Source of the DNA: Roseibaca calidilacus
GTDB taxonomy: Bacteria; Pseudomonadota; Alphaproteobacteria; Rhodobacterales; Rhodobacteraceae
Reading direction: 5' to 3'
NCBI RefSeq assembly: GCF_001517585.1
Contig: NZ_FBYC01000004.1
Coordinates: 620,001 to 684,000, forward strand
Length of the DNA: 64,000 nt
Positions 30,604 through 42,251 of this stretch are shown one piece after another. The first letter of the stretch is position 1; every line of letters begins with the position of its first letter. Below the pieces are notes generated by a model. It was given only the letters and a program-made list of their open reading frames with translations. It was not told where the DNA came from and did no database searches. A program made the position numbers and the translations under genes.

Positions 30604-31296
30604 CTAATCTTCGGGGGCCAGCTTCCAGCGTGCCTCGTTTTCCTCGATCGCGCGAATGCGGTCTTCGGTTGACGGGTGGCTCATCATCCAAGCGGGCAGT
30701 CCACCGCCCACCCCCGTCAGCGCGTTCAGCTTGCGAAACAGCGATTTTTGCGGTTCCGTTCCCAGCCCGGCCTTGAGCATCAGGGCAGAGGCATAGGCGT
30801 CTGCCTCATACTCGTCATTGCGGCTGAGCTTGGAGGCCAAAAGTGCGGTCAACGCATTGGCCAAGACCACGCCCAAGCCCGGCAGGAACCGGCTGAACAC
30901 CGCCGCCAATGCGATGCGAATGGCGTTGGTGCCGGAAAAGTCGATCATCCGTTTGCGGGTATGGCCAAGCGCCACATGGCCCAGTTCATGCGCGATCACG
31001 CTGGCCATTTCCTCGGCCGTCACCTCGCCTGTGCGGTAGCGGTTGTAAAACCCCCGTGTGATGAAGATGCGCCCATCGGGGGCAGCCAGCCCGTTGACCG
31101 GCTCTATCTCATAGATATGCACTTTGATCGCGGGCACGCCGACCGCGCCTGCGAAATGGTCGGTCAGCCTTTTCAGCCTTGGGTCGGCCAGTTCGGTCGA
31201 TTTCGCATCCAACTCGCGCTTGGTGCGCCAGGCAGACAGCATATACATGACAAGCGCGTAGCCGATGGCCAACAGAAAGGGCGAGAGTTTCAACAT
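30604..31296 (-). CDS. M48 family metalloprotease (HtpX/Ste24-like)
   Basis: Zinc metalloprotease, 230 residues. One N-terminal hydrophobic segment (MLKLSPFLLAIGYALVMYML) anchors or exports it; the zinc motif is IAHELGHVALGH near residue 112, with a third ligand in NDEYEADAYA. DGRIFITRGFYNRY matches the strand before the active helix. Start at 31296 is chosen because the hydrophobic segment begins there; the longer frame upstream is arginine-rich and not conserved. Role presumably membrane or periplasmic protein quality control. Confidence 0.85.
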   Translation of the reverse strand: MLKLSPFLLAIGYALVMYMLSAWRTKRELDAKSTELADPRLKRLTDHFAGAVGVPAIKVHIYEIEPVNGLAAPDGRIFITRGFYNRYRTGEVTAEEMASVIAHELGHVALGHTRKRMIDFSGTNAIRIALAAVFSRFLPGLGVVLANALTALLASKLSRNDEYEADAYASALMLKAGLGTEPQKSLFRKLNALTGVGGGLPAWMMSHPSTEDRIRAIEENEARWKLAPED

Positions 31297-31425
31297 GCCC
31301 AAGATATGGGGCGTTGCAGGCTTTCTGGCAATGCGGTTTCGGGGCCACAGATGTGTCAGATTGCCCTGCGTGATGACCATGCGGTGTAGATGATCGCCGT
31401 GTCCGCCTGCGGGTGTTGCGCCAAA

Positions 31426-31453
31426 CACCAAGCCATGCTGGCATGGCTTGGTG
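31426..31453 (-). terminator. Terminator of the chemoreceptor gene
   Basis: Perfect 13-bp inverted repeat CACCAAGCCATGC (31426-31438) / GCATGGCTTGGTG (31441-31453) with a 2-base centre, 42 bp beyond the stop. On the minus strand it is followed by TTTGG. Confidence 0.65.
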
Positions 31454-31495
31454 GGACGTGTTGCCGTGTTTCGGGGCGCAGCCTGCCCAGTGCGG

Positions 31496-32887
31496 TTATT
31501 GAAGGCGCGCCGACGCCGGTTTTCTATGCGCAGATGCTTGTGCCGCAAACGGCGATGACCCGCCCGCAGAATTCCCAAGTTTGAAAAAGCTCAACTCGTT
31601 GCTCAGCTCGCTGGACGTGCGGGTCAGGCTTTCGCTTGCATGGGCGGCCTGATCGGCAAGAACGGCATTGTCGCGCGTGGTTCTGTCCAACTGTGCGACT
31701 GCGGAACTGATATTGTTCAACGCCAAGGATTGTTCGGTCGTGGTGGCCACGATTTCGGATGCGCTTTGCGAGACCGCGTTGATACTGCTGAGAATATCAT
31801 TCAATGCCTCTTCGGTTTTGCCAACAAGCTGCGCACCGTCATTGACTTCGCGGGCGCTTGCTTCGATCAGGACGGTGATCTCCTTGGCTGCGGCAGAGGA
31901 TCGTTGCGCCAACTCGCGCACTTCCGACGCAACAACACCGAAGCCACGTCCTGCGGCCCCTGCGCGCGCCGCCTCGATAGAGGCGTTGAGCGACAGTAGA
32001 TTGGTTTGCAGCGCGATCCCTTCGATCACATCCACGATCTGCGACACCTTGCGCGAGGCCTTCTTGATCCGGTCCATCGCGGCATTCGTCTCTGACACGA
32101 TTTCCGTGCTCGCCTCGCTGCGTTCGCGCGTGGCGTTCGTCATGGTTTCGATCTGCTTGGCGCTGTTCACGGTGGACCGTGATCCCGCCGACAGTTCTTC
32201 TAAAGCGGCGGCGGTTTCTTCAAGGCTGGACGCGGCGCTATTGGTGTGGTCCTGCAATTCTTGGGACTGGGTGTTCAGCTTGGACCCTGTTTCCTCAACA
32301 AGCGCGGCCACATAGCTTGTTTTGCCGATCAATTCGGCGGTTTTTGTCATGGCTTGGTTCAGCGCATCGGCAATGCGGGCCATTCCGGCCAAGCTGCTGA
32401 CGGGCACCAAGGTCGTCAGATCCCCTTCGCGCAACCGATACAGCCCTTGGGCGATGTCTTCGATGGCGTGAACCTGTTCCGTGACATCGGTCGCAACTTT
32501 GACCACGCGTTCAATCACGCCATCAGCGTTCTTGACGGGGGCATAGGTTGCCTGAATCCAGATCGTTTGGCCCGATTTGGTCACGCGCGGAAATTGCCCG
32601 GTAAAGACCTGCCCGGCGCGAATGTCGTTCCAGAATTTTCGATACTCGGGGCTTTGACCGTAGTCGCGATCCACAAAAATCCGATGATGACGCCCGGTGA
32701 TCTCGTCCAACGTGTATTCGACGGCGGCCAGAAAATTGGCATTGGCATAGAGGATCGTTCCATCTGGCCGGAACTGGATCGTGGCTTGGGTTTCATCCAC
32801 CATCTGTAGCAACGCCTTGGAGATCGCTGCATGATCCGTGTCTGCGATTTTGGTCAATGTCGTCAGGTCTTGGATTGCGCTGGTCAT
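31496..32887 (-). CDS. Soluble methyl-accepting chemotaxis protein with PAS domain
   Basis: 463-residue chemoreceptor without any transmembrane helix, so cytoplasmic. Residues about 25-140 form a PAS domain ([20 protein letters not shown], then PAC-like [20 protein letters not shown]), of the kind that binds haem or FAD for oxygen/redox sensing. A short HAMP-like linker follows, then the MCP helical hairpin with the tip [20 protein letters not shown]. Methylation sites cannot be assigned. No che genes are near. It is divergent from the nucleosidase gene. Confidence 0.92.
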   Translation of the reverse strand: MTSAIQDLTTLTKIADTDHAAISKALLQMVDETQATIQFRPDGTILYANANFLAAVEYTLDEITGRHHRIFVDRDYGQSPEYRKFWNDIRAGQVFTGQFPRVTKSGQTIWIQATYAPVKNADGVIERVVKVATDVTEQVHAIEDIAQGLYRLREGDLTTLVPVSSLAGMARIADALNQAMTKTAELIGKTSYVAALVEETGSKLNTQSQELQDHTNSAASSLEETAAALEELSAGSRSTVNSAKQIETMTNATRERSEASTEIVSETNAAMDRIKKASRKVSQIVDVIEGIALQTNLLSLNASIEAARAGAAGRGFGVVASEVRELAQRSSAAAKEITVLIEASAREVNDGAQLVGKTEEALNDILSSINAVSQSASEIVATTTEQSLALNNISSAVAQLDRTTRDNAVLADQAAHASESLTRTSSELSNELSFFKLGNSAGGSSPFAAQASAHRKPASARLQ

Positions 32888-33073
32888 AGGAACCTTCTAG
32901 GATTTACTGCCACAATGTCGGATTGATAACGGTCGTTTTCCCCATTGTTTTAGGCTGGGGCGGACTGTCTGTTGCCAAGCAAGAACCGTGCCACATGGCC
33001 CGCAGCATGGTATTCACTTTCGCCTTGGGTGCAGGGCCGGGTTACAAGACAGCGCAGAGCAAGAGGTGCCTTT

Positions 33074-33142
33074 ATGTATTTCCATCCGCCCGCGCGCGTC
33101 GCCCGCCCGAATGGCGCAATGCAAATGGGTCGCCGCGCATGA
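33074..33142 (+). CDS. 22-codon upstream ORF coupled to the nucleosidase gene
   Basis: ATG 33074 preceded by AAGAGGTG at 6 bp; peptide MYFHPPARVARPNGAMQMGR plus RA. Its TGA (33140-33142) overlaps the ATG of the downstream gene (33139) in the ATGA fashion seen for real gene pairs here. Rich in Pro and Arg; no known family. It could be a leader that controls translation of the nucleosidase. Confidence 0.4.
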   Translation: MYFHPPARVARPNGAMQMGRRA

Positions 33143-33774
33143 GGGTCGCGCAGTGGGGCGACAAGCGCATCTTGTTCCAGATGGCGGCAGCGCCCGAATA
33201 TGGCCCCTTTTTGCAAGCGCGCATCCAGCCGGTGATGACTGGCATTGGCCCGGTAGAGGCCGCGGTGGTCATGGCCGCCACGCTAGAGGGGATGGCGCGT
33301 GACGATGGCTTGCCCGATCTGGTGGTCAGCCTTGGCTCTGCCGGATCGGCACGGCTGGAGCATTGCGCAGTGTATCAGGCCAGCCATGTCGCTTATCGCG
33401 ATATGGATGCCTCTGCCCTGGGGTTTGAAAAAGGTGCAACCCCGCTTTTGGACCTGCCGCCCGTGCTGCCGCTTGCACCATCTGTGCCGGGGCTGGCGCA
33501 GGCCAGCTTGTCCACCGGGGCGAATGTGGTGTCGGGCACGGGTTACAACGCCATCGCGCAGGATATGGTCGATATGGAAAGCTTTGCCGTGCTGCGCGCC
33601 TGCCAACGGTATGGCCTGCCGCTGATCGCGCTGCGCGGTATTTCCGACGGGGCCGCGCCGCTGGACGGGCTGCATAGCTGGACCGAATACCTGCATATCG
33701 TGGATGAAAACCTCGCGGTTGCGCTGGACCATCTGCGCGCCGCTTTGGAACAGGGCAGTCTTGCGCTGCAATAG
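33139..33774 (+). CDS. 5'-methylthioadenosine/S-adenosylhomocysteine nucleosidase-like protein
   Basis: Purine-nucleoside-phosphorylase-fold enzyme, 211 residues from ATG 33139 (MRVAQWGDKRILF). Signatures: PVMTGIGPVEAAVVMAATLE (N-terminal GIG loop), DLVVSLGSAGSARLEHC, and the MDMESFAVLRACQRYGLPL-type motif (here VDMESFAVLRAC) that contacts ribose, then LRGISDGAAPL. It hydrolyses MTA and SAH; MTA is not produced by the carboxyspermidine route upstream, so its source here would be other AdoMet reactions such as homoserine-lactone synthesis. The short upstream ORF overlaps its start. Confidence 0.85.
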   Translation: MRVAQWGDKRILFQMAAAPEYGPFLQARIQPVMTGIGPVEAAVVMAATLEGMARDDGLPDLVVSLGSAGSARLEHCAVYQASHVAYRDMDASALGFEKGATPLLDLPPVLPLAPSVPGLAQASLSTGANVVSGTGYNAIAQDMVDMESFAVLRACQRYGLPLIALRGISDGAAPLDGLHSWTEYLHIVDENLAVALDHLRAALEQGSLALQ

Positions 33775-33849
33775 CCTGTTTGCGCGACCACGGGGACGCG
33801 CTCTTGCGCAACCTTGCAAAGCGCACTACGCAAGTGCCATCTTTTTTGA

Positions 33850-34830
<981 letters not shown>

Positions 34831-34854
34831 ACCACCATAGCCAGAACAGCTTGC

Positions 34855-34884
34855 AAAGGGCCGCCCGAGTCGCGGCCCTTTTTT
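34855..34884 (+). terminator. Rho-independent terminator after mdh
   Basis: AAAGGGCCGC (34855-34864) pairs with GCGGCCCTTT (34872-34881), loop of 7, then T's to 34884, 25 bp past the mdh stop. Confidence 0.9.
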
Positions 34885-34929
34885 CATGTCTCGGTCGCTA
34901 ACCCGTTGATAGCGATACCGCGTTGGAAT

Positions 34930-34960
34930 TGTGATCACAGTTTTCAATCAAGTGATCACA
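34930..34960. promoter_or_regulatory. Paired GTGATCAC palindromes upstream of sucC
   Basis: TGTGATCACA at 34930-34939 and GTGATCAC at 34952-34959; centres are 21 bp apart, two helical turns, on one face of the DNA, about 110 bp before sucC. It looks like a double operator for a dimeric regulator; the protein is unknown. Confidence 0.55.
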
Positions 34961-35067
34961 AAATTTCGATTTCGGTCGCGTTGCGAGATTTTGACGCAGT
35001 TTGCCATTGTTTTTTGTCATGTTTCTGCCATGCACGGTGCAACTGAAAGCCGAAATGGGACAGTGTC

Positions 35068-36261
35068 ATGAATATTCACGAATACCAGGCCAAAGGGCTG
35101 CTGCGCTCTTACGGGGTGCCGGTCTCGGATGGTCGCGTTGTGCTGCGCGCCGAGGAAGCGAAAACCGCCGCAGGCGAATTGGATGGCCCGCTTTGGGTGG
35201 TCAAGGCGCAGATCCATGCCGGCGGTCGCGGCAAAGGACATTTCAAAGAAGCATCCGCCGGTGAAAAGGGCGGCGTGCGTCTGGCCAAGTCGGTAGGCGA
35301 AGCCGAAGAGATGGCCAAGCAGATGCTGGGCCGCACGTTGGTCACGCACCAGACCGGCCCCGCCGGCAAGCAGGTGGGCCGCATTTACATCGAAGACGGG
35401 TCCGACATTGAACGCGAGTTGTATCTGGCACTTCTGGTCGACCGTGTGACCAGCCGCATCAGCTTTGTCGTGTCCACCGAAGGCGGTATGGACATCGAGG
35501 AAGTCGCGGCCAACACGCCCGAGAAAATCCTGTCCTTCTCTGTCGATCCGGCCACGGGCATTCAGGGCTTCCATGGCCGCCGCGTGGCCTTTGCGCTGGG
35601 GCTGCAAGGCAAGCAGGTCAAGCAATGCGTGGACCTTGTGAACAAGCTGTATAAGCTGTTCGTCGAGCGTGATGCAGAGATGATCGAAATCAACCCGCTG
35701 ATCGTCAGCGATGCGGGCGATCTGAAATGTCTGGACGCGAAGATGGGCTTCGATTCCAACGCGCTGTATCGTCAGTCGGACATTCTGGCGCTGCGCGATG
35801 AAACGGAAGAAGACCCCAAGGAACTGCAAGCCAGCAAATATGACCTGAACTATATCGCGCTGGATGGCGAAATTGGCTGCATGGTCAACGGCGCCGGTCT
35901 GGCCATGGCGACGATGGACATCATCAAGCTGTATGGTGCCGAACCTGCCAACTTCCTTGACGTGGGTGGTGGCGCAACGCGTGAGAAGGTGACGGAAGCT
36001 TTCAAGATCATCACCTCTGACCCGAATGTCAAAGGCATTTTGGTCAACATTTTCGGCGGCATCATGCGCTGCGACATCATCGCCGAAGGCGTGATCGCCG
36101 CGGTGAAAGAGGTCGGCCTGCAAGTGCCGCTGGTGGTGCGCCTTGAAGGCACGAATGTGGAAAAAGGCAAGGAGATCATTGCGAATTCCGGCCTGAACGT
36201 GATCGCGGCGGACGACCTGAAAGACGGCGCGCAGAAGATCGTCAAAGCGGTGAAGGGATAA
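35068..36261 (+). CDS. sucC: Succinyl-CoA synthetase beta subunit
   Basis: ADP-forming ligase subunit, 397 residues, of the succinyl-CoA to succinate step. N-terminal ATP-grasp domain [19 protein letters not shown], nucleotide loop [32 protein letters not shown], and C-terminal domain with [10 protein letters not shown] and [14 protein letters not shown]. Pairs with sucD 5 bp downstream. Regulation is suggested by the paired palindromes at 34930-34960. Confidence 0.98.
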   Translation: MNIHEYQAKGLLRSYGVPVSDGRVVLRAEEAKTAAGELDGPLWVVKAQIHAGGRGKGHFKEASAGEKGGVRLAKSVGEAEEMAKQMLGRTLVTHQTGPAGKQVGRIYIEDGSDIERELYLALLVDRVTSRISFVVSTEGGMDIEEVAANTPEKILSFSVDPATGIQGFHGRRVAFALGLQGKQVKQCVDLVNKLYKLFVERDAEMIEINPLIVSDAGDLKCLDAKMGFDSNALYRQSDILALRDETEEDPKELQASKYDLNYIALDGEIGCMVNGAGLAMATMDIIKLYGAEPANFLDVGGGATREKVTEAFKIITSDPNVKGILVNIFGGIMRCDIIAEGVIAAVKEVGLQVPLVVRLEGTNVEKGKEIIANSGLNVIAADDLKDGAQKIVKAVKG

Positions 36262-36266
36262 GACCA

Positions 36267-37151
36267 ATGGCAGTTCTCGTCGATAAAAACACCAAGGTTA
36301 TCTGTCAGGGCTTCACCGGCTCTCAGGGCACGTTCCATTCCGAACAGGCCATCGCTTATGGCACGCAAATGGTCGGCGGTGTGACGCCGGGCAAGGGTGG
36401 CCAGACCCATCTGAACCTGCCTGTGTTCGACAGCGTGCACGAAGCGAAAGCAAAGACCGAAGCCAACGCGTCGGTCATCTATGTGCCGCCGCCCTTCGCG
36501 GCAGACTCGATCCTTGAAGCGATTGACGCGCAGATGGAACTGATCGTCTGCATCACCGAAGGTATTCCGGTGCTGGACATGATGCGCGTCAAGCGCGCGC
36601 TGATGGATAGCAAATCCATCCTGATCGGGCCGAACTGCCCCGGTGTGATTACGCCCGACGCCTGCAAGATCGGCATCATGCCCGGTCATATCCACCGCCG
36701 TGGGTCGGTGGGCGTGGTCAGCCGGTCCGGCACCTTGACCTATGAGGCCGTGAAGCAGACCACCGATGTGGGCCTTGGCCAATCGACCTGCGTCGGTATC
36801 GGCGGCGATCCCATCAAAGGGACCGAGCATATTGACGTTTTGGAATGGTTTTTGGCCGATGATGAGACCGAATCGATTATCATGATCGGGGAAATCGGGG
36901 GCAGCGCAGAAGAAGAAGCCGCACAATTCCTGAAAGACGAAGCCAAGCGCGGGCGCAAGAAGCCGGTTGCGGGTTTCATCGCGGGTCGCACCGCACCTCC
37001 GGGCCGCCGCATGGGTCATGCTGGCGCGATTGTGGCTGGCGGCAAAGGCGGCGCAGAGGATAAGATCGAAGCCATGAAAAGCGCAGGCATTGTCGTGGCC
37101 GAAAGCCCCGCCGGTCTGGGCGAGGCCGTTCTGGCGGCGATCGGCAAGTAA
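36267..37151 (+). CDS. sucD: Succinyl-CoA synthetase alpha subunit
   Basis: 294 residues; carries the CoA-binding Rossmann fold and the phosphohistidine. [18 protein letters not shown], then [20 protein letters not shown], and the active histidine in [20 protein letters not shown] near residue 252. It starts 5 bp after sucC and is followed 28 bp later by the DUF805 gene. Confidence 0.98.
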   Translation: MAVLVDKNTKVICQGFTGSQGTFHSEQAIAYGTQMVGGVTPGKGGQTHLNLPVFDSVHEAKAKTEANASVIYVPPPFAADSILEAIDAQMELIVCITEGIPVLDMMRVKRALMDSKSILIGPNCPGVITPDACKIGIMPGHIHRRGSVGVVSRSGTLTYEAVKQTTDVGLGQSTCVGIGGDPIKGTEHIDVLEWFLADDETESIIMIGEIGGSAEEEAAQFLKDEAKRGRKKPVAGFIAGRTAPPGRRMGHAGAIVAGGKGGAEDKIEAMKSAGIVVAESPAGLGEAVLAAIGK

Positions 37152-37179
37152 CCCCGCGCCCGGCCAAGGAGTAACGGGA

Positions 37180-37695
37180 ATGACCTTCGCAGATGCAGTA
37201 ACCCGCGGGTTTCGCAACGCCTTTACCTTCAAGGGCCGCGCGCGCAGGCCGGAATACTGGTGGTTTTTCCTATTCGTTTTCGCAGGCGCTTTCGTGATTG
37301 GCCTGCTGGAAATGCTTCTTCTTGGCCGGGGCAGCGGCACGCTTGTCGCGCTGTTCCAGCTTGTAATCTTCCTGCCCTTCCTTGCCGTTGGCTGGCGGCG
37401 GCTACAAGATACCGGGCGCCCCGGTTGGTGGCTGTTGGTGCCATCGGGCATCGTTGTGGTCAGCACGCTTGTCAGTGGCAGCCTGACCCGCGCCATGATG
37501 GCAGGCGGTATGGGCAACATGATGAACGGCGAACCCATGGGGCCGGGGGCCATGATGGGCGTCGGCGCATCGGCCACGACGGTGGTGGCGCTTGGCGTGG
37601 CGCAACTTCTGGCCGGTCTGGTGATTATCTGGTGGATGTCGCGGCCCAGCCAGCGCGGTGCAAACACATACGGCCCCGAACCGCGCGTCCGCTGA
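37180..37695 (+). CDS. DUF805 family membrane protein
   Basis: 171-residue inner-membrane protein with four hydrophobic segments. The N-terminal FRNAFTFKGRARRPEYWWFFLF and the WRRLQDTGRPGWWLL turn are the DUF805 signature; TMs span about 28-50, 55-67, 83-100 and 140-160, with a methionine/glycine-rich loop (MMAGGMGNMMNGEPMG) between the last two. Function unknown. Start ATG 37180 has GGAG upstream. It lies within the TCA operon between sucD and sucA, 33 bp before sucA. Confidence 0.88.
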   Translation: MTFADAVTRGFRNAFTFKGRARRPEYWWFFLFVFAGAFVIGLLEMLLLGRGSGTLVALFQLVIFLPFLAVGWRRLQDTGRPGWWLLVPSGIVVVSTLVSGSLTRAMMAGGMGNMMNGEPMGPGAMMGVGASATTVVALGVAQLLAGLVIIWWMSRPSQRGANTYGPEPRVR

Positions 37696-37728
37696 TACGC
37701 GCCTTTTTCGACTTGAACAGGTGATATG

Positions 37729-40686
37729 ATGAACGATCACAGCCCCAATAACGGCATGACCAGCGAGAGCTTTCTGGCCGGTCACAATGCCGAATATGTC
37801 GAAGCGTTGCAGGCCCGCCACGCGGCCGACCCATCCTCGGTCGATGATGTGTGGCAAGCCTATTTCCAGTCTTTGGCCGAGACGGCCCAAGACGCGCAAG
37901 CGGCGGCAAGCGGGCCAAGCTGGGCGCGCGGCGATTGGCCGCCGCAGCCTGTGGATGAACTGACCTCTGCCTTGACCGGCGAATGGCCTGCCGCGCCTGA
38001 AAAGAAGGACGCAGGCAAGAAGATTGTCGAGAAAGCCGCCGAGAAAGGCGTCAGCCTGTCGGATGCGCAGGTTCGTGCCGCCGTTCTGGACAGCGTGCGC
38101 GCGCTGATGATTATCCGCGCCTACCGCATTCGCGGGCATCTGGTGGCCGATCTGGACCCGCTGGGTCTGCGCAAGGAAGAACCGCATCCCGAGCTTGACC
38201 CGCGCTCCTATGGCTTTACCGAAGCCGATATGGACCGGCCCATCTTCCTCGACAATGTCTTGGGAATGGAAGTGGCCAGCCTCAACCAGATCCTCGACAT
38301 TCTGAAACGCACCTATTGTGGCACTTTCGCGCTGCAATTCATGCATATTTCCGACCCTGAACAGGTCGGCTGGCTGAAAGAGCGCATCGAAGGTCTGGGA
38401 AAAGAGATTGCCTTTACCAAGCAGGGGCGCCGGGCGATCCTGAACAAGCTGGTCGAGGCCGAAGGCTTCGAGAAATTCCTGCATGTCAAATACATGGGCA
38501 CCAAGCGTTTCGGTCTGGACGGGGGCGAGGCGACCATCCCCGCGATGGAGCAGATCATCAAGCGCGGCGGCGCGCTGGGGGTAAAGGAGATCGCCATCGG
38601 CATGCCGCACCGGGGCCGGTTGAACATTCTGGCGAATGTGATGGGCAAGCCTTACCGCGCCATTTTCAACGAATTTCAGGGCGGCAGCTTCAAGCCTGAA
38701 GATGTCGATGGCTCTGGCGATGTGAAATACCACCTTGGCGCGTCCTCTGACCGCGAATTCGACGGCAACAGGGTGCACCTGTCGCTGACCGCCAACCCGT
38801 CGCATCTGGAAGCGGTGAACCCGGTGGTTCTGGGCAAGGTCCGCGCCAAGCAAGACCAGAACAACGATACCGAGCGCCGCTCGGTTCTGGGCATCTTGCT
38901 GCATGGCGACGCGGCCTTCGCGGGGCAGGGTGTTGTGGCCGAAGGTTTCGGGCTGTCAGGCCTGCGCGGCCACCGCACGGGTGGCACCATTCACATCGTG
39001 GTCAACAACCAGATCGGGTTTACCACTGCGCCCAGCTTCAGCCGGTCGTCGCCCTATCCGACCGATATCGCGCTGATGGTCGAAGCGCCCATCTTCCATG
39101 TGAACGCCGACGACCCCGAAGCAGTGGTCCATGCTGCCAAGGTCGCCACGGAATATCGTCAGAAATTTCTGAAGGATGTGGTGATTGACATCATCTGTTA
39201 TCGCCGCTTTGGCCATAACGAAGGCGATGAGCCGATGTTCACCAACCCGTCGATGTATACCCGCATCAAGAAGCACAAATCCACGCTTCAGCTGTATACC
39301 GAACGGCTGGTGCAGGACGGCCTGATCCCCGAAGGCGAGATCGAGGATATGAAGGCCGCGTTCCAGGCGTTCCTGAATGACGAGTTCGAGACCGGCAAGA
39401 CCTACAAGCCCAACAAGGCCGACTGGCTGGATGGGCGTTGGTCGCATATGAACCGCAAGGGCGAGGAATATCAGCGCGGCCAGACCGCCATCTCGCCCGA
39501 AACGATGGCCGAAATCGGCACCGCGCTGACCACGGTTCCCGACGGGTTCAACATTCACAAGACCGTCGCGCGCCAGTTGGACGCCAAGAAAGAGATGTTC
39601 GCAACCGGCAAGGGCTTTGACTGGGCCACGGCAGAGGCGCTGGCCTTCGGCAGCCTTGCGGTCGAAGGCTACCCGGTGCGGCTGGCCGGTCAGGACAGCA
39701 CGCGCGGCACGTTCAGCCAACGGCATTCGGCCTTTATCGATCAGGAAACAGAGGACCGCTACTACCCCTTGAACCACATCAAGGAAGGGCAGGCGCGGTA
39801 TGAAGTGATCGATTCCATGCTGTCGGAATATGCCGTGCTTGGGTTTGAATACGGCTATTCGCTGGCCGAACCGAACGCGCTGGTGCTGTGGGAAGCGCAA
39901 TTCGGCGATTTTGCCAATGGTGCCCAGATCATGTTCGACCAGTTCATCAGCTCTGGCGAAAGCAAGTGGCTGCGCATGTCGGGGCTGGTCATGCTGCTGC
40001 CGCACGGGTTTGAAGGGCAGGGGCCGGAGCATTCCTCCGCGCGTCTGGAACGCTTCTTGCAGATGTGCGCTCAGGATAACTGGATTGTCGCGAATTGCTC
40101 GACACCGGCAAACTACTTCCACATTCTGCGCCGACAGTTGCACCGCAGCTTCCGCAAGCCTCTGGTGCTGATGACGCCGAAATCCCTGCTGCGCCACAAG
40201 CTGTGCGTGTCAGCGGCAAACGACTTCACCGATGGGTCCAGCTTTCACCGGGTGCTGTGGGACGATGCGGAATATGGCAACAGCGCCCTGAAGCTGAAAA
40301 CGGATGACAAGATCCGCCGGGTCGTCATCTCCTCTGGCAAGGTCTATTTCGACCTGCTGGAAGAGCGTGATGCGCGCGGGCAGGACGATGTCTACCTGCT
40401 GCGGGTGGAACAGTTCTACCCGTTCCCGGCCATGTCGCTGCTGAAAGAGCTGGAACGCTTTCCAAATGCAGAGGTCGTCTGGTGCCAGGAAGAACCCAAG
40501 AACCAGGGCGCGTGGTCCTTTATCGAACCGAACCTTGAATGGGTTCTGGGCCGCCTGAATGGCAAGACCACACGCCCGATCTATGCGGGCCGCGCGGCGT
40601 CTGCCTCCCCGGCGACGGGTCTGGCCAGCCAACATAAAGCACAACAGCAAGCGCTCGTGAATGACGCGCTGACAATCGAGGGATAA
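37729..40686 (+). CDS. sucA: 2-oxoglutarate dehydrogenase E1
   Basis: Thiamine-diphosphate E1 component of the oxoglutarate dehydrogenase complex. 985 residues from ATG 37729; ATG 37726 is equally open, but CAGGTGA is better spaced for the second. N-terminal [14 protein letters not shown] (E2-binding segment), [12 protein letters not shown], the ThDP loop with [13 protein letters not shown] and [25 protein letters not shown], and the transketolase-like [15 protein letters not shown]. It is followed 7 bp later by sucB. Confidence 0.98.
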   Translation: MNDHSPNNGMTSESFLAGHNAEYVEALQARHAADPSSVDDVWQAYFQSLAETAQDAQAAASGPSWARGDWPPQPVDELTSALTGEWPAAPEKKDAGKKIVEKAAEKGVSLSDAQVRAAVLDSVRALMIIRAYRIRGHLVADLDPLGLRKEEPHPELDPRSYGFTEADMDRPIFLDNVLGMEVASLNQILDILKRTYCGTFALQFMHISDPEQVGWLKERIEGLGKEIAFTKQGRRAILNKLVEAEGFEKFLHVKYMGTKRFGLDGGEATIPAMEQIIKRGGALGVKEIAIGMPHRGRLNILANVMGKPYRAIFNEFQGGSFKPEDVDGSGDVKYHLGASSDREFDGNRVHLSLTANPSHLEAVNPVVLGKVRAKQDQNNDTERRSVLGILLHGDAAFAGQGVVAEGFGLSGLRGHRTGGTIHIVVNNQIGFTTAPSFSRSSPYPTDIALMVEAPIFHVNADDPEAVVHAAKVATEYRQKFLKDVVIDIICYRRFGHNEGDEPMFTNPSMYTRIKKHKSTLQLYTERLVQDGLIPEGEIEDMKAAFQAFLNDEFETGKTYKPNKADWLDGRWSHMNRKGEEYQRGQTAISPETMAEIGTALTTVPDGFNIHKTVARQLDAKKEMFATGKGFDWATAEALAFGSLAVEGYPVRLAGQDSTRGTFSQRHSAFIDQETEDRYYPLNHIKEGQARYEVIDSMLSEYAVLGFEYGYSLAEPNALVLWEAQFGDFANGAQIMFDQFISSGESKWLRMSGLVMLLPHGFEGQGPEHSSARLERFLQMCAQDNWIVANCSTPANYFHILRRQLHRSFRKPLVLMTPKSLLRHKLCVSAANDFTDGSSFHRVLWDDAEYGNSALKLKTDDKIRRVVISSGKVYFDLLEERDARGQDDVYLLRVEQFYPFPAMSLLKELERFPNAEVVWCQEEPKNQGAWSFIEPNLEWVLGRLNGKTTRPIYAGRAASASPATGLASQHKAQQQALVNDALTIEG

Positions 40687-40693
40687 CAAACCT

Positions 40694-42196
40694 ATGTCCA
40701 CCGAAGTTCGAGTGCCCACTTTGGGCGAAAGCGTAACCGAGGCGACCGTCGCCACATGGTTCAAGAAACCCGGCGACGCGGTTGCCGCCGATGAGATGCT
40801 GTGCGAGCTGGAAACCGATAAGGTGACCGTCGAGGTGCCCAGCCCCGTCGCCGGCACCATGGGAGAGATTGTCGCCGCCGAGGGCGAAACCGTGGGTGTT
40901 GACGCGCTGCTGGCCATGATCGGCGAAGGCGAAGGCGCAGCCCCGGCCCCCAAGGCAGACGCGCAAGCCGACACACCCAAGGCGGATGCGCCGAAGGCCG
41001 ACACCGTAGATGTCATGGTCCCCGCGCTTGGGGAAAGCGTGTCCGAAGCCACGGTCGCAAGCTGGTTCAAGAAACCGGGCGATACGGTCGCGGTCGACGA
41101 AATGCTGTGCGAGCTGGAAACCGACAAGGTTTCGGTCGAAGTGCCCAGCCCTGCCTCCGGCATCTTGGGAGAGATCCTTGCCGCCGAAGGCGCGACCGTG
41201 CAGGCGGGTGGCAAGCTTGCCGTTATCTCTGGCGAAGCCGGTGCCGCGGCACCTGCGGCAGAGACCGCCTCCGCGCCCGCTGCTGCAACTGGCCGCGACG
41301 TGGAAGATGCACCCTCTGCCAAGAAGCTGATGGCCGAGAAGGGGCTGTCGCGCGATCAGGTTGCGGGTTCTGGCCGTGATGGCCGCATCATGAAGGAAGA
41401 CGTGCAGAAGGCAGGGGCGGCCCCGGCGCCGCAGGCGGCACCCGCGCCCAGCCAACCTGCCCAAACGCCGCGCGCCCCGGTGCCCGCCGATGATGCCGCC
41501 CGCGAAGAGCGTGTGCGCATGACCAAGCTGCGCCAGACCATCGCGCGCCGCCTGAAAGAAGCGCAGAACACCGCCGCCATGCTGACCACCTATAACGAGG
41601 CGGATATGGGCGGCATCATGGAGTTGCGCAACGAATACAAGGATGCCTTCGAGAAGAAGCATGGCGTGAAAATGGGCTTCATGTCTTTCTTCGTGAAAGC
41701 CTGCTGCCATGCGCTGTTCGAAGTGCCAGAGGTGAATGCCGAGATTGACGGCACTGACGTGGTCTACAAGAACTACGTCCATATGGGCGTGGCGGTCGGC
41801 ACGCCTTCGGGGCTTGTGGTGCCGGTGCTGCGCGACGCCCATAAGATGAGCTTTGCCGAGATCGAAAAGACCATTGCGGAAATGGGCCGTCGCGCGCGCG
41901 ACGGGAAGCTGTCCATGGCAGATATGCAGGGTGGAAGTTTCACCATCTCGAACGGTGGGGTTTATGGCTCGCTCATGTCCTCGCCCATCCTGAACCCGCC
42001 GCAGTCGGGTATTCTGGGCATGCACAAGATTCAGGAACGCCCGATGGTGGTGAAAGGCCAGATCGTGGCGCGCCCGATGATGTATCTGGCGCTGAGCTAC
42101 GATCACCGCATTGTCGATGGGAAGGGCGCGGTCACGTTCCTTGTGCGGGTGAAAGAAGCACTGGAAGACCCGCGCCGCCTGTTGATGGACCTTTAA
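40694..42196 (+). CDS. sucB: Dihydrolipoyllysine succinyltransferase (E2) with two lipoyl domains
   Basis: E2 core of the oxoglutarate dehydrogenase complex, 500 residues. Two tandem lipoyl domains, residues about 3-76 and 106-180, each with the lipoylated lysine in [16 protein letters not shown] or [16 protein letters not shown]; linkers rich in Ala and Pro; peripheral-subunit-binding domain at about 205-240 ([20 protein letters not shown]); catalytic domain ending with [15 protein letters not shown] (active His and Asp). Two lipoyl domains, against one in E. coli, are found in several Rhodobacterales. Confidence 0.98.
   Translation: MSTEVRVPTLGESVTEATVATWFKKPGDAVAADEMLCELETDKVTVEVPSPVAGTMGEIVAAEGETVGVDALLAMIGEGEGAAPAPKADAQADTPKADAPKADTVDVMVPALGESVSEATVASWFKKPGDTVAVDEMLCELETDKVSVEVPSPASGILGEILAAEGATVQAGGKLAVISGEAGAAAPAAETASAPAAATGRDVEDAPSAKKLMAEKGLSRDQVAGSGRDGRIMKEDVQKAGAAPAPQAAPAPSQPAQTPRAPVPADDAAREERVRMTKLRQTIARRLKEAQNTAAMLTTYNEADMGGIMELRNEYKDAFEKKHGVKMGFMSFFVKACCHALFEVPEVNAEIDGTDVVYKNYVHMGVAVGTPSGLVVPVLRDAHKMSFAEIEKTIAEMGRRARDGKLSMADMQGGSFTISNGGVYGSLMSSPILNPPQSGILGMHKIQERPMVVKGQIVARPMMYLALSYDHRIVDGKGAVTFLVRVKEALEDPRRLLMDL
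40697..41233 (+). repeat. Direct repeat encoding the tandem lipoyl domains
   Basis: The two lipoyl-domain coding segments are about 306 bp apart and nearly identical over stretches such as CTGTGCGAGCTGGAAACCGA (40799 and 41105). The similarity indicates a duplication kept alike by selection or conversion. Confidence 0.8.
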
Positions 42197-42251
42197 ACAA
42201 AGCTGGCGCGCGTCGGCTTTCGGCGCGCGCTCGGGTCAGCAAAGGCTGCTC

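Noticed and set aside
37402-38904. 500-codon minus-strand frame opposite DUF805 and sucA
   Set aside because: Shadow of sucA; composition typical of an antisense frame.
40520-42106. 528-codon minus-strand frame with internal repeats opposite sucB
   Set aside because: Its repeats only mirror the duplicated lipoyl domains of sucB.
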